Under the pieces are notes generated by a model, which did not search any database, was not told the origin of the DNA, and was given only the letters and a program-made list of their open reading frames with translations. A stretch of 64,000 bases of DNA from Brevibacillus brevis (lineage in GTDB: Bacteria; Bacillota; Bacilli; Brevibacillales; Brevibacillaceae), in the NCBI RefSeq assembly GCF_001039275.2, contig NZ_CP030117.1:4682501-4746500 (forward strand), given 5' to 3'. Position numbers and translations under genes: made by a program. Shown piece by piece: positions 17,562 to 25,818 of this stretch (position 1 is its first letter; each line of letters opens with the position of its first letter).

Positions 17562-17665
17562 GTCACAGTCGAATCCTCATTTGGTGAACGGTATTACTGT
17601 TCGCTTGAAAGGAGGATTCCTGTGACCCCGACTACGACACTCTGAACAAATTTGATGGCTACCAT
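17562..17665 (-). promoter_or_regulatory. Structured leader of rsgA with a possible 23-residue leader peptide
   Basis: Upstream of rsgA, an ATG at 17665 with AAGGAGA before it opens a 23-codon frame (MVAIKFVQSVVVGVTG..., stop at 17596-17594). Its 3' half enters a long hairpin, GTCACAG/TGTGAC plus GAATCCTC/GAGGATTC, spanning 17562-17626, with an inner hairpin GTGAACGG/CTGTTCGC. This could be a leader-peptide control region or a separate small membrane peptide. Neither is proven. Confidence 0.35.
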
Positions 17666-17754
17666 AAAACATCTCTCCTTTAGCAAACCTACCATTCAGG
17701 TTTGGAATCATATTTCCCAGTTATTGTACCATAATGAAACAAAATGCAACAGCG

Positions 17755-18024
17755 TCAATCTCCCCCGCCGCCGCCTCCTCCGCTATCTCCGCCACCACCA
17801 CTGTCTCCACCACTTCCGCTATCGCTTCCGCTGTCATAGCTGTCCCAGCGATCGCCTGAGTCGTGATTTCGATGATGGTGATTGTGGTTGCTGTCTACAT
17901 AGAAGGCTCCGCCCCCACTGTCTGAAGAGGAATGAGAGCGCCCACTTCCGCCTTTTGCAGCTTTGGACGCCAAGACAAATACTACGATCAAAAACATGAT
18001 GACGATGACAATGAAGAACTCCAT
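17755..18024 (-). CDS. Small membrane-anchored Gly/Ser/Asp-rich protein
   Basis: 89 residues: an N-terminal hydrophobic anchor (residues 2-19, FFIVIVIMFLIVVFVLA), a His/Asn/Asp segment (HNHHHRNH) and a C-terminal tail of almost only Gly, Ser and Asp. RBS GGCGGGG before the ATG. Not recognised as a named family. The His-rich stretch could bind metal and the low-complexity tail is probably disordered. Confidence 0.6.
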   Translation of the reverse strand: MEFFIVIVIMFLIVVFVLASKAAKGGSGRSHSSSDSGGGAFYVDSNHNHHHRNHDSGDRWDSYDSGSDSGSGGDSGGGGDSGGGGGGGD

Positions 18025-18123
18025 TGTTTGTCCCCGCCCTTCCGCTTTTTTGAAGTTGTTTACCTAATTTAGTATAACATAGTATGGCTGGAATCGGCTG
18101 GGGGCGTAGAGAGTGATTCCTTT

Positions 18124-18345
18124 TCAACCGGCAAAATGTCCAGACACAGGTGCGATCGCCAAAATGTTATCCAACATAAACACACGATACGCCTTCCTCA
18201 TATAACAGTATGCTTTCAAGCTCCCTTTGTTCACATCGATTTGCACCACACGGATCGTACGCCTGCTGGTCTCTCCATCCTTCTTCAAATAGATGATCTC
18301 CACTGCTTGCTGCCGCGCTGCGTACCTTCTCAACTCCAGAATCAT
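18124..18345 (-). CDS. Small WYL-like protein
   Basis: 73 residues reading as an all-beta unit, VEIIYLKKDGETSRRTIRVVQID...KAYCYMRKAYRVFMLDNI, which resembles the ligand-binding WYL domain seen in DNA-related regulators but without a DNA-binding part. The ATG overlaps the stop of the preceding small frame (TGATG), suggesting translational coupling. WYL is inferred from the RxFxLDxI pattern; the exact family could be another SH3-like barrel. Confidence 0.55.
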   Translation of the reverse strand: MILELRRYAARQQAVEIIYLKKDGETSRRTIRVVQIDVNKGSLKAYCYMRKAYRVFMLDNILAIAPVSGHFAG

Positions 18346-18482
18346 CAGGCTGTCACCACCACAAAATGTGTCTTCTTGTTGTTGAGATCATCATACCAAA
18401 AGAGAACAGCCGTTCGCAAGTTTTCCTTTTCGAGGCCCCTGTCCAGAGATGGTACGTAGTGCCGAAGAACTGGCGTTTTCAA
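18345..18482 (-). CDS. Small hypothetical protein, coupled to the WYL-like gene
   Basis: 45 residues from a TTG at 18482 (MKTPVLRHYVPSLDRGLEK...), no strong RBS. It ends in TGATG, overlapping the next start. It begins 4 bases after the stop of the AT-richer DUF4265 gene, so it may be the surviving 3' part of a longer gene interrupted by that insertion. Not recognised. Confidence 0.35.
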   Translation of the reverse strand: MKTPVLRHYVPSLDRGLEKENLRTAVLFWYDDLNNKKTHFVVVTA

Positions 18483-18486
18483 CCGA

Positions 18487-18966
18487 TTAATCCAGATCGC
18501 TAGCCCAACTAACTAGCTCTTCATCTTCAAGATCGTATGGATTCTTGTAAATATTAGAGTAATAGTACTCTGCTTCTAGTACGTCTCTAATTTTATTGAA
18601 CGTATGATTGGTTGCATTAAATCCATTACTGATTGGAGCAGTAAATGCGAGTGAACCATTATGAAATCCATCTAGAGAGCCTGAAAGTTCTTTTTTGACG
18701 ATAGTTTCAACTGCTTCTATCTTTTCTTTGATAGGCTGCTCTTTGTAAATTTGAATACAGAAATTTCCACCATGCTTTATTAATTCAAAATCTCCGTTGG
18801 GATGGAGTTTTATTGTATCTCCTTTCGCAAGACCTAGAGCTAGCCCAGGAGATGCACATAATTTGAATTTTTGATCGCTTAGGTATTCTGCAGGAAGCTC
18901 TTCTAAAACTGTTCCCTGTGAACTTGTGCCAGCAAAAACCTTAATCAATGTTAATTGATCTTCCAT
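18487..18966 (-). CDS. DUF4265 domain protein
   Basis: 159 residues from the ATG at 18966 (GTGGAG six bases upstream); the frame is open to 19086 but that start lacks an RBS. The middle part (VLEELPAEYLSDQ, ASPGLALGLAKGDTI, GGNFCIQIY) fits DUF4265, a domain often found among immunity-type proteins of polymorphic toxin loci. It is visibly AT-richer than its neighbours, which suggests acquisition. No cognate toxin is adjacent. Confidence 0.6.
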   Translation of the reverse strand: MEDQLTLIKVFAGTSSQGTVLEELPAEYLSDQKFKLCASPGLALGLAKGDTIKLHPNGDFELIKHGGNFCIQIYKEQPIKEKIEAVETIVKKELSGSLDGFHNGSLAFTAPISNGFNATNHTFNKIRDVLEAEYYYSNIYKNPYDLEDEELVSWASDLD

Positions 18967-19106
18967 ATGATGCTCCACACCTATCTCTTTTTTGTGACAT
19001 ACATCAGTAGCTGCTACCTCAGCTTTCCGACTAATGAACGAGTAACCCAATCCGCCAAAAAAGGCATGTACCCTAAAAATGGACACATGCCTATGATTGT
19101 TACAAC

Positions 19107-20342
19107 TCAGCGCCTTCTAAGCGCACGTCCGAACACAATGAGAATCGGGGCCAACAAGATGGCCGCCGCAACCAACGAAGCGCGAATCGAAAAACGGGTC
19201 CCGATCCATCCGACAGCCGGACCACCTGCCGTTTGTCCCAACGCATTGGACTGGCCCATCATCGACAGAACCGTCGCTCGCACACTGCTCTCAATGTTCA
19301 GATTCAGCCATGTATCATACAGCGGACTGCTTAATGACTGGATCACACCGATCAACAGCAATGCTACTAACGCCCAGCTAAAGCTAGGGGAAAAGGCAAA
19401 CGCAATCATTGCTGCAATTTTGAGCCCCGTCAACATGAACATGCCCACAAGGACAACCCTCTCATTGTTCACATCCAGCCTTTTTTCGACAATACCTACA
19501 ACGATGAGGCCGAGTAAGCTTGCGAGTGCGGCAATGATCCCGAACCACATTGGCATCGAAATAGCAGCGAGCTCTGGAAAGCCAATTTCAGCGATCAAAT
19601 GCGCTTCCCACAAACGGTCATACCCTTCAGAAGCTGCACCCGTAAATAGCGTCACGAACAAGATCAGCATCAGAATCGGCTGACTGCGAATCACTTTGGC
19701 CCCAGAAGCCCACGTCTGAATCATTTCCTGCACGTGGGAAGCACCACGCTCACGTGGAACAAAACCGGTCTCCTTCATGAACAGAATCAGAAAGACACCA
19801 AGCCCCAGATACATGAGGCCTCCTATGAGGTAAGGCAAATGAGGAGCGAGTGTTGCCAATGCCACACTAAGTACAATCCCGAGCAGATTTCCCATCAAGG
19901 AGTAGCGCTTGGCCTTCATGAAAATCGTACCGATCTTCTCTTCTCCGACCTCATCCACAATCCATGCAGTATCCGCTCCACTGATAAACGTATACCCGAG
20001 ACCACTGATGACTTGCGAAAACAACACCAAACCGAAGACAGAAATCAATGGTACCCAAGCATCAAGCGCGGGAACGATCCCCTGCATCGCAAATCCGATT
20101 CCCAGCAAAAACATCCCGATAATGACGGAGCGACGGCGACTGTACGTATCCGCCACTACACCTGTTATCCCTTCAAACACCAACACGGATAACTCCAATA
20201 CCGTCCCAATCAATAGCAATTCAAACGGGTTAAAGCCAAGTGTCACAATATAGTAAAGCGCATAGGTCGTGAACATGGTCGTATTGGCCAGGGAAGTCAA
20301 AAAACTTTTGATCGTATATACTTTTGTCGCATTCATGAACAT
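19107..20342 (-). CDS. MFS transporter (efflux type)
   Basis: 411 residues, 12 predicted membrane segments, with the motif-A-like loop GVVADTYSRRRSVIIG between helices 2 and 3, as in drug/H+ antiporters. The start is taken as the ATG at 20342, after AAAGGTGG; a GTG at 20357 overlaps that SD. The gene is preceded by a 28-codon leader frame and a strong hairpin that end just before the SD, the arrangement seen upstream of some antibiotic-inducible pumps. The substrate is unknown. Confidence 0.82.
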   Translation of the reverse strand: MFMNATKVYTIKSFLTSLANTTMFTTYALYYIVTLGFNPFELLLIGTVLELSVLVFEGITGVVADTYSRRRSVIIGMFLLGIGFAMQGIVPALDAWVPLISVFGLVLFSQVISGLGYTFISGADTAWIVDEVGEEKIGTIFMKAKRYSLMGNLLGIVLSVALATLAPHLPYLIGGLMYLGLGVFLILFMKETGFVPRERGASHVQEMIQTWASGAKVIRSQPILMLILFVTLFTGAASEGYDRLWEAHLIAEIGFPELAAISMPMWFGIIAALASLLGLIVVGIVEKRLDVNNERVVLVGMFMLTGLKIAAMIAFAFSPSFSWALVALLLIGVIQSLSSPLYDTWLNLNIESSVRATVLSMMGQSNALGQTAGGPAVGWIGTRFSIRASLVAAAILLAPILIVFGRALRRR

Positions 20343-20366
20343 GGAAGCAGTATCCACCTTTTTTTA

Positions 20367-20449
20367 GGCAGATGACGCGTTCCGTTTTCACATACTGATC
20401 GTTACTCTACAATCCTCTACTGTGTAAAATGCGTACGCGTCATGCTGCC
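20367..20449 (-). promoter_or_regulatory. Hairpin between leader peptide and MFS transporter
   Basis: On the minus strand GGCAGCATGACGCGT (20449-20435) pairs with ACGCGTCATCTGCC (20380-20367), 14 bp with one bulged base. The 5' arm lies inside codons 19-24 of the leader frame and the 3' arm ends 8 bases before the transporter SD, so ribosome position on the leader would control the fold. Confidence 0.6.
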
Positions 20450-20503
20450 ACTCTTATTTTTCCTTCCTGTGTACTTGCTTGCTCTGCATAGTGTTTTTAA
20501 CAT
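20417..20503 (-). CDS. 28-residue leader peptide upstream of the MFS transporter
   Basis: ATG at 20503 with a perfect GGAGGTG 8 nt upstream; peptide MLKTLCRASKYTGRKNKS followed by GSMTRTHFTQ and a stop. It is basic and without a membrane segment. Its strong RBS, small size and overlap with the hairpin point to translational control of the downstream pump. Confidence 0.55.
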   Translation of the reverse strand: MLKTLCRASKYTGRKNKSGSMTRTHFTQ

Positions 20504-20534
20504 GTGATATACACCTCCGAAAGTAATTATAGCT

Positions 20535-20563
20535 ATTATAAAATCATTTCAATTCCCACACAA
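20535..20563 (-). promoter_or_regulatory. Sigma-A promoter of the leader peptide/MFS transcript
   Basis: On the minus strand TTGTGT, 17 bases, TATAAT; transcription would start about 10-15 nt before the leader SD. Confidence 0.6.
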
Positions 20564-20566
20564 TGG

Positions 20567-20610
20567 AAAAAAGCTGGGCAGCATGATTGGATACACTGCA
20601 CAGCTTTTTT
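20567..20610. terminator. Terminator of ycnJ-ycnI
   Basis: AAAAAAGCTGGGCAG / CTGCACAGCTTTTTT, an 11-bp stem with one mismatch and U tracts on both sides, 10 bases after the ycnI stop on the minus strand. Confidence 0.75.
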
Positions 20611-20619
20611 ATGAAGCAC

Positions 20620-21246
20620 TTACGCTTTTTTTCTAAACAGACCAACGATGGAGATCAACAACGCCAAACCAGAAAGTACTAATGGCAAGGTATTGTTGCT
20701 GCCTGCACTCGCTGCTTCCCCGGCAGGAGCGGTTGCCGGCTTTTGTTCTTGTCCATGCTCATGCCCCGCTTCGCCTACACCAGCCTTAATGGTAGTGACA
20801 GACGCTGGCGTTTTGGAATCCTTGTCCCCTGTCCATTCCACAACCTCGCCATTTGCGTAGGTCTGATAAGCCTTCCAAGCCACTTGGCCCTCTTCTTTCG
20901 GGTTTGCCCCGACAAACGTAAACTCTTGGAATTCATGTGCCTTAATTCCGCCTTCTGTTGCGGTCCACACAAGCGCTGTGTTCACACCGTCTTTATCTTT
21001 TTCGAACTCGTAGGTCCAGCCCGGAATCGGTTGTACGGAATTTACCTTCACACCTGCTGGGAATTCCAGCTTCACTTTTGTTGTGTTAACGTCTTTTTCT
21101 ACTGGGACACGCACCGTGTATTTTTCATAGGAGCCTGTAGTAGCCTCTTTCGGATACACGTTCACATGTGCTTGTGCTGCTGTCGCCAACGTCAAAACTG
21201 CACCTGCTACCAGGACACTGCTCATCCATTTTTTCATTTTCATCAT
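20620..21246 (-). CDS. ycnI: YcnI-family copper-binding surface protein
   Basis: 208 residues: signal peptide ending ATAAQAHVNVYP, in which the first mature His is the copper ligand known for the YcnI (DUF1775) domain; domain landmarks YTVRVPVEKD, IPGWTYEFE and EFQEFTFVG; then an Ala/Pro/His linker and a C-terminal membrane anchor LPLVLSGLALLISIVGL. It is thought to hand Cu(II) to the YcnJ importer outside the membrane. GGGAGG before the ATG, 12 bases after ycnJ. Confidence 0.92.
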   Translation of the reverse strand: MMKMKKWMSSVLVAGAVLTLATAAQAHVNVYPKEATTGSYEKYTVRVPVEKDVNTTKVKLEFPAGVKVNSVQPIPGWTYEFEKDKDGVNTALVWTATEGGIKAHEFQEFTFVGANPKEEGQVAWKAYQTYANGEVVEWTGDKDSKTPASVTTIKAGVGEAGHEHGQEQKPATAPAGEAASAGSNNTLPLVLSGLALLISIVGLFRKKA

Positions 21247-21258
21247 ATGAAATCCTCC

Positions 21259-22545
21259 CTAGTTTGAAACTGTTTGAATCACTGCCTGATTATTTGTCGT
21301 AGCTGTCGGGTAGTTGATCTGGCTCATCCAAAGTCCAGCCAGAATAGCGATAATCCCGAATACAATCTCCCAACGCAAGTAAGCGGGCTGCAAGGAATTT
21401 TTCGTCCGCCAACGTCTGGTTTGCCTAAAGGCTAGAAGTAGCATGAGGCAAACACTTGCTATTTTTCCATATAACAGATAGCTCCATGCCGTTGCACTCT
21501 GGATAATATTCATGACATCTGTCTGCACGATGAGCATGACAACACCCGTCACGACGGCAAGCACCGCCGCCACAGCAACTGTCTGCAAGAAGAACCTCTT
21601 GAACGACTCCTGTCCTCGTTCAGCCGCTTTGACTGTAAGAAGCAAGTACACAAGTGCCCCCATCCACACGGCGACCGTCAACACATGCAACAGTCTCAGC
21701 AAAATGGACAGCCAGACAGGAGCAATGCCCCATGCATGACCACCAAAAGCTTGTGCGCTAATCACGATCACCCAGATTCCCACATACCATCCGGACACCA
21801 TATTGGGGATCGCGATCAATAACAGTAGTACAAAGGACACCAGCAGCATGATCGCAAACGGAGACTGACTGAGCAAGTTCCCGTCCATCTGCCATAGTGC
21901 TTGCGTAAGTGATACAGCGGTTAACGATTCGTCATACAAGAACCACAAAAATATAAGTCCGATGATCGCCAAACTCCATCCGATTTGTCTGCCAATCCCG
22001 ATGAGCTGGGCAAGGGAAGGCAAGCCATGACGCTGTGCTGCCCACGCTACCAGATAAAAGCCCCCACCTATGAGGATAATTCCTTGTGCCAAATAGCGGT
22101 ACATGATCAAGTAGCTTGAATCTGCTTTTTGCTCATTTGGCGGAACCACGACCGCACTTTTTTGTCCGATGGAAAACGTGAGCTTCTCTTCGATCGGATG
22201 TCCGTCCTCGGAAACGACAGATACGATAACCGAATACGTCCCTTCAGCCAAATCGCTTGGCAGTTTCGCATTCAACTGCGAGGCATCACCTGGCTGCAAT
22301 GTCGGCCGCTCTAGTTTTATTTCCTTGCCATCCCAGTCAAATAGACGCACGTTAACAAGATCGGGCTCCAATGTTTCGGTAAACCGCGCAGATATTTGTC
22401 CTGGATTCGCCTTCAGTACCTCACCATCTTGCGGTGAGCTGCTCATCAAGCCAGCATGGGCGTAAGCAGTTGTCATACCCGTTGTCAGGACAAGTAAGAA
22501 GGCGAGCAAAAACACAACCGCATAATGTCTGATGTTGTATGTCAC
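21259..22545 (-). CDS. ycnJ: CopC-CopD fusion, copper import protein
   Basis: 428 residues: signal peptide, then a CopC domain starting at the mature AHAGLMSSSPQDGEVL with the copper-binding His, ending near SEDGHPIEEKLTFSIG; a linker; and a CopD domain with about eight membrane segments. YcnJ in Bacillus imports copper under limitation. GTG start with AGGTGAT close upstream. It forms an operon with ycnI. The repressor YcnK is not present beside it here. Confidence 0.92.
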   Translation of the reverse strand: MTYNIRHYAVVFLLAFLLVLTTGMTTAYAHAGLMSSSPQDGEVLKANPGQISARFTETLEPDLVNVRLFDWDGKEIKLERPTLQPGDASQLNAKLPSDLAEGTYSVIVSVVSEDGHPIEEKLTFSIGQKSAVVVPPNEQKADSSYLIMYRYLAQGIILIGGGFYLVAWAAQRHGLPSLAQLIGIGRQIGWSLAIIGLIFLWFLYDESLTAVSLTQALWQMDGNLLSQSPFAIMLLVSFVLLLLIAIPNMVSGWYVGIWVIVISAQAFGGHAWGIAPVWLSILLRLLHVLTVAVWMGALVYLLLTVKAAERGQESFKRFFLQTVAVAAVLAVVTGVVMLIVQTDVMNIIQSATAWSYLLYGKIASVCLMLLLAFRQTRRWRTKNSLQPAYLRWEIVFGIIAILAGLWMSQINYPTATTNNQAVIQTVSN

Positions 22546-22645
22546 CCTATCACCTGCTTCCTTATTTCGTCCTTAATCCTATCAAAATAGTACGAGAATC
22601 TATATGGCTCCATCGGGCTATCTGATGTGGCAAAGTGTTGAAAAC

Positions 22646-22688
22646 AAAAAAAGGCATGAGCGGTAATTCTCTCCGATCCACGCCTTTT
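22646..22688 (-). terminator. Terminator after the alpha/beta hydrolase
   Basis: On the minus strand AAAAGGCGTG...CATGCCTTTTTTT with an inner CGG/CCG pairing, 10 bases beyond the stop at 22698. Confidence 0.7.
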
Positions 22689-22697
22689 CAAACTGTA

Positions 22698-23531
22698 TTA
22701 GGATGATCTTACCGTGCTTTGTGCGAGAAATTCCAGGACGAGTTGGTTGAATACCTCTGGTTGATCCATCGGTGGGATATGGGCTGAGTCAGGCAGGATG
22801 ACTTTTTGTGCGCCTGTAATTCGTTCAGTCAACACATCGGCGATCTGTAGAAAATCGGGATAATCCCGTGCTCCTGCAAGAACGAGTGTTGGGGCTTTGA
22901 TGTTTTCCAAACGCTCGATTGGTGAGGGAGATAACGTTTCCAATCCAACGCCAAACTCTGGCAACGAAAAGGCGTGTCTGTTGATTTCTTTAAAGCGGTT
23001 TCGTGCTTCGAGAGCTTGCTCATTTACCGGCTGACCAGGTCCGTCAAACCACATTTGTGTCGTCATTTCCAACGCTTCCTCTGTCGTGCCGCGCTGACAT
23101 ACTTGATTGAACCGTTCCACATCATGTAGCCTTTGTTCACTTCTTGGGTGACCAAACAAGCCGGATGCGACGAGAATCAAGTTGCTCACCATCTGCGGAT
23201 AAGCAAGGGCGAACTCCTGCGCGACCATTCCCCCAAACGAAAGCCCAGCCACATGCGCTTTTTCAATACCAAGCCCCAGCAGAACTGCTTTCACGTCGTC
23301 ATACAAGGTAAAAGGAACGTCAGTCGCCAGTGTTTTACCGAACCCGCGGATATCAAAGCGAACAACCTTATACGTCTGTGCGAATGCTTGTATCTGGTCA
23401 TCCCATAGCCTTGTATCCAGATTGAAGCCGTGGATCAATAAGAGCGGTTCGCCTTCCCCTGCTACTTCATAGTAAATACGTGCGCCATTGGCTTCGAGAA
23501 AGCCAGTTTGTACAGCCTGCCTGTTTTCCAT
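22698..23531 (-). CDS. Alpha/beta hydrolase
   Basis: 277 residues. LLLIHGFNLDTRLWDDQ (oxyanion loop), GLSFGGMVAQEFA (nucleophile Ser), the acid in AGARDYPDF and the His in PDSAHIPPMDQPE give a complete triad in the usual order, close to the 3-oxoadipate enol-lactonase-like group. GGGGAGGTG before the ATG and a terminator after it make a single-gene unit. The substrate is not predictable from sequence. Confidence 0.86.
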   Translation of the reverse strand: MENRQAVQTGFLEANGARIYYEVAGEGEPLLLIHGFNLDTRLWDDQIQAFAQTYKVVRFDIRGFGKTLATDVPFTLYDDVKAVLLGLGIEKAHVAGLSFGGMVAQEFALAYPQMVSNLILVASGLFGHPRSEQRLHDVERFNQVCQRGTTEEALEMTTQMWFDGPGQPVNEQALEARNRFKEINRHAFSLPEFGVGLETLSPSPIERLENIKAPTLVLAGARDYPDFLQIADVLTERITGAQKVILPDSAHIPPMDQPEVFNQLVLEFLAQSTVRSS

Positions 23532-23597
23532 TTTTTCTCACCTCCCCCTCACTATCTCACCCCGGATTGTCGCTTGTCTATGTATTTTTTGTTCCTT

Positions 23598-24701
23598 TTA
23601 TCCAATGACGCCTGTACGTAAAATCTTGATCTCGACATCTAGATCAAATTTCGCCCTTTTCATGATTTCCCGACATTCATCTTTACTCAATTTCTTCTTC
23701 CCGCTCTTTTGACTGGCTATATTGTAGATTTCCCCAAATCCTACCGGGTCTACATCGTGCTTTCTGAACTTCTCCAGTAAATGTTCCGTCTCTTTTTTAA
23801 CCGCCAGTTCGATTGCTTTTTGTACCTTATTCAACTGCTCAGGCTTTGATAAATCGATTTTTTCAGCCATTTCCTGAATCTGCGCTGCCATTTTAACCTT
23901 CACAGAAAATCTTGGTTTCTCCAAATCCAGAACTTTTATTTGCTTTTTGCTTGAGATATGTTCAATTACAGTAAAAAGACGCTTTTTATCGAGGGCAATG
24001 TTTATTTCCAATTCCCCCTTATTGTAACGCTCCCGTAATATCTTGAGGAAAAACCCCTCCCTTGATGTAATCTCTGCCACCAGTTTTTCATCGCGAAATA
24101 ATCCAATTTGATTAATATGCAATTCATTCTTTACTCTTTCGATATAAGGCATCACGGGATCTTTCCCGACGGCATAATAATCTTTCATGTACTCATGAAG
24201 TTTCGAGGAGATCATATTCTCTCCTTCGACGTTTTGCCGTATGGCTTGATACAGGTAAATTCCAATGTTGCTGTTCTCGGGATAGCGATGTGTCAAAATA
24301 TCATATGCTCGTCCTTTGGCTACCGTTAAATAGACATTGCTACCAATGGAGGCATCACGCGTTAAGTTTTCTACAAGAGAAAGGATTCCTCTACGTGCTA
24401 ATTCATCGTGATAGACCACGACGCGTATTTGACCGGCTACAATTTTTTTGGAAGACTCCCTGTTCTGTGAAACGGTAAGTCCTTTACTTGTATGCGCTGT
24501 GCCAGAAATCACAGTGACCAACTCACGTGCCTCCGGGTCAATTTGATAAAATACCGTGGTACCTAGCAGCTTTCCATCTTTACTAAGATCGTACCCTACG
24601 GCAACCGCCAGTCCCAATTTTTCTAATACGTGCTGCTCCCCACAGCCGTTCAATAACACGACCACTACTAAGTAGGAAACAAGCAATCGTAACCTTTTCA
24701 T
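23598..24701 (-). CDS. Spore germination receptor C subunit (GerC family lipoprotein), second operon
   Basis: 367 residues with lipobox LLNGC (Cys about 20) and the family opening EKLGLAVAVGYD. The rest follows the three-domain GerC pattern, ending in a helical segment (ELAVKKETEHLLEKFRKHDVDPVGFG). Its start overlaps the B subunit gene by four bases (ATGA). It completes the second nutrient-germinant receptor of the window. Confidence 0.92.
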   Translation of the reverse strand: MKRLRLLVSYLVVVVLLNGCGEQHVLEKLGLAVAVGYDLSKDGKLLGTTVFYQIDPEARELVTVISGTAHTSKGLTVSQNRESSKKIVAGQIRVVVYHDELARRGILSLVENLTRDASIGSNVYLTVAKGRAYDILTHRYPENSNIGIYLYQAIRQNVEGENMISSKLHEYMKDYYAVGKDPVMPYIERVKNELHINQIGLFRDEKLVAEITSREGFFLKILRERYNKGELEINIALDKKRLFTVIEHISSKKQIKVLDLEKPRFSVKVKMAAQIQEMAEKIDLSKPEQLNKVQKAIELAVKKETEHLLEKFRKHDVDPVGFGEIYNIASQKSGKKKLSKDECREIMKRAKFDLDVEIKILRTGVIG

Positions 24702-25801
24702 GTCCGGACCGCTCCCCTCCGAAACAGCCGAATTACTACATAAAGCACGATGGGATAAACAAAAATGATATAGAAGCCGACACCACCGAAAATATCCGTG
24801 ATGAGATTAATCGACTGACGTGTTTCCAAAAAATTGCTAGCAAAAAACATGACACCAACAATCCCAATAAGTGCCATTCTCTCCTTGAGCCCACTAATAT
24901 GGTGAAGCCCCCGCATGGCTACCCATAGGTTCATCAGCAAATTATCTAGCATGATAAGCATCCACAGTGAGATGGACACAAACTCAAAACGCTCCAAAAA
25001 CGGAAACTCTACAATTTTCATCATCATTAGCGTCGCCCAGATAAGTTGCTTAAGCTGTTCCCCTTGAAAGTACAAGAGTGTAACTAGCATGACTACCACA
25101 TACAAGCAGGTGGTCATAAACAACCCACCATGTACATAACGCGATAGCAATTCCTTTTCCTTCACAAACGGATAGATGAACAAAATAATCTCAAATCCGA
25201 TGATGGAAAAAGACATCTTCTTCGCACCGTCAAAAAGCTGTCCAATGTCATGGTGAAATACTGGCTGCAATAAATGAAAATCGGCGTATTGCATGGGATA
25301 AACCATGAGCAGTAGCTGCCAAACCGTCAACCCGACAGAAAAAAAGCTAATGCCAGCCAACACCCGAATGCCACCCGTCACTCCATAAACGGCCAGGCAA
25401 AGCAAGGAGGCATTTAATAACCAGGAAGGCACTTCCGGAAACATCCATGACTGAATAATCTCGATGTACCCTCTCAAGATCGTTAAGGCAGAGCCCATGA
25501 TATATACGATAAAGATGAAATTAAGAACGCGTGCTGGCCATTTTCCAAATACACATTGATGAATGTCATACAAATCCATGTCTTTGTATTTCGCTAATAT
25601 TTTTAGCATGAACCACGCAGCTATATGGGTCATAATGCCTGCTAGTATGACCGCAATCCAGGCGTCTTGTTGCACCCTATCATAAATAAAGCGTTGTACC
25701 CCCGCTATGCCGATTCCCACCTGATTGCTATGAACCATAAATAGCGCGAGCGATACGCTGATAGCCATATGACTATTTCGACGAAAAGTGGACTGTGACA
25801 T
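24698..25801 (-). CDS. Spore germination receptor B subunit (GerB family), second operon
   Basis: 367 residues, about ten membrane helices, opening with SLALFMVHSNQVGIGIAGVQ, the GerB/APC first-helix pattern. B subunits carry the germinant site. It lies 17 bases after gerA and overlaps gerC. It is clearly divergent from the plus-strand B subunit at 2214, so the two receptors probably answer different nutrients. Confidence 0.92.
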   Translation of the reverse strand: MSQSTFRRNSHMAISVSLALFMVHSNQVGIGIAGVQRFIYDRVQQDAWIAVILAGIMTHIAAWFMLKILAKYKDMDLYDIHQCVFGKWPARVLNFIFIVYIMGSALTILRGYIEIIQSWMFPEVPSWLLNASLLCLAVYGVTGGIRVLAGISFFSVGLTVWQLLLMVYPMQYADFHLLQPVFHHDIGQLFDGAKKMSFSIIGFEIILFIYPFVKEKELLSRYVHGGLFMTTCLYVVVMLVTLLYFQGEQLKQLIWATLMMMKIVEFPFLERFEFVSISLWMLIMLDNLLMNLWVAMRGLHHISGLKERMALIGIVGVMFFASNFLETRQSINLITDIFGGVGFYIIFVYPIVLYVVIRLFRRGAVRT

Positions 25802-25818
25802 TCACATTCAACACCTAA

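Noticed and set aside
20743..21267. 174-codon plus-strand frame over ycnI
   Set aside because: Cys- and Phe-rich antisense reading of a well supported signal-peptide gene.
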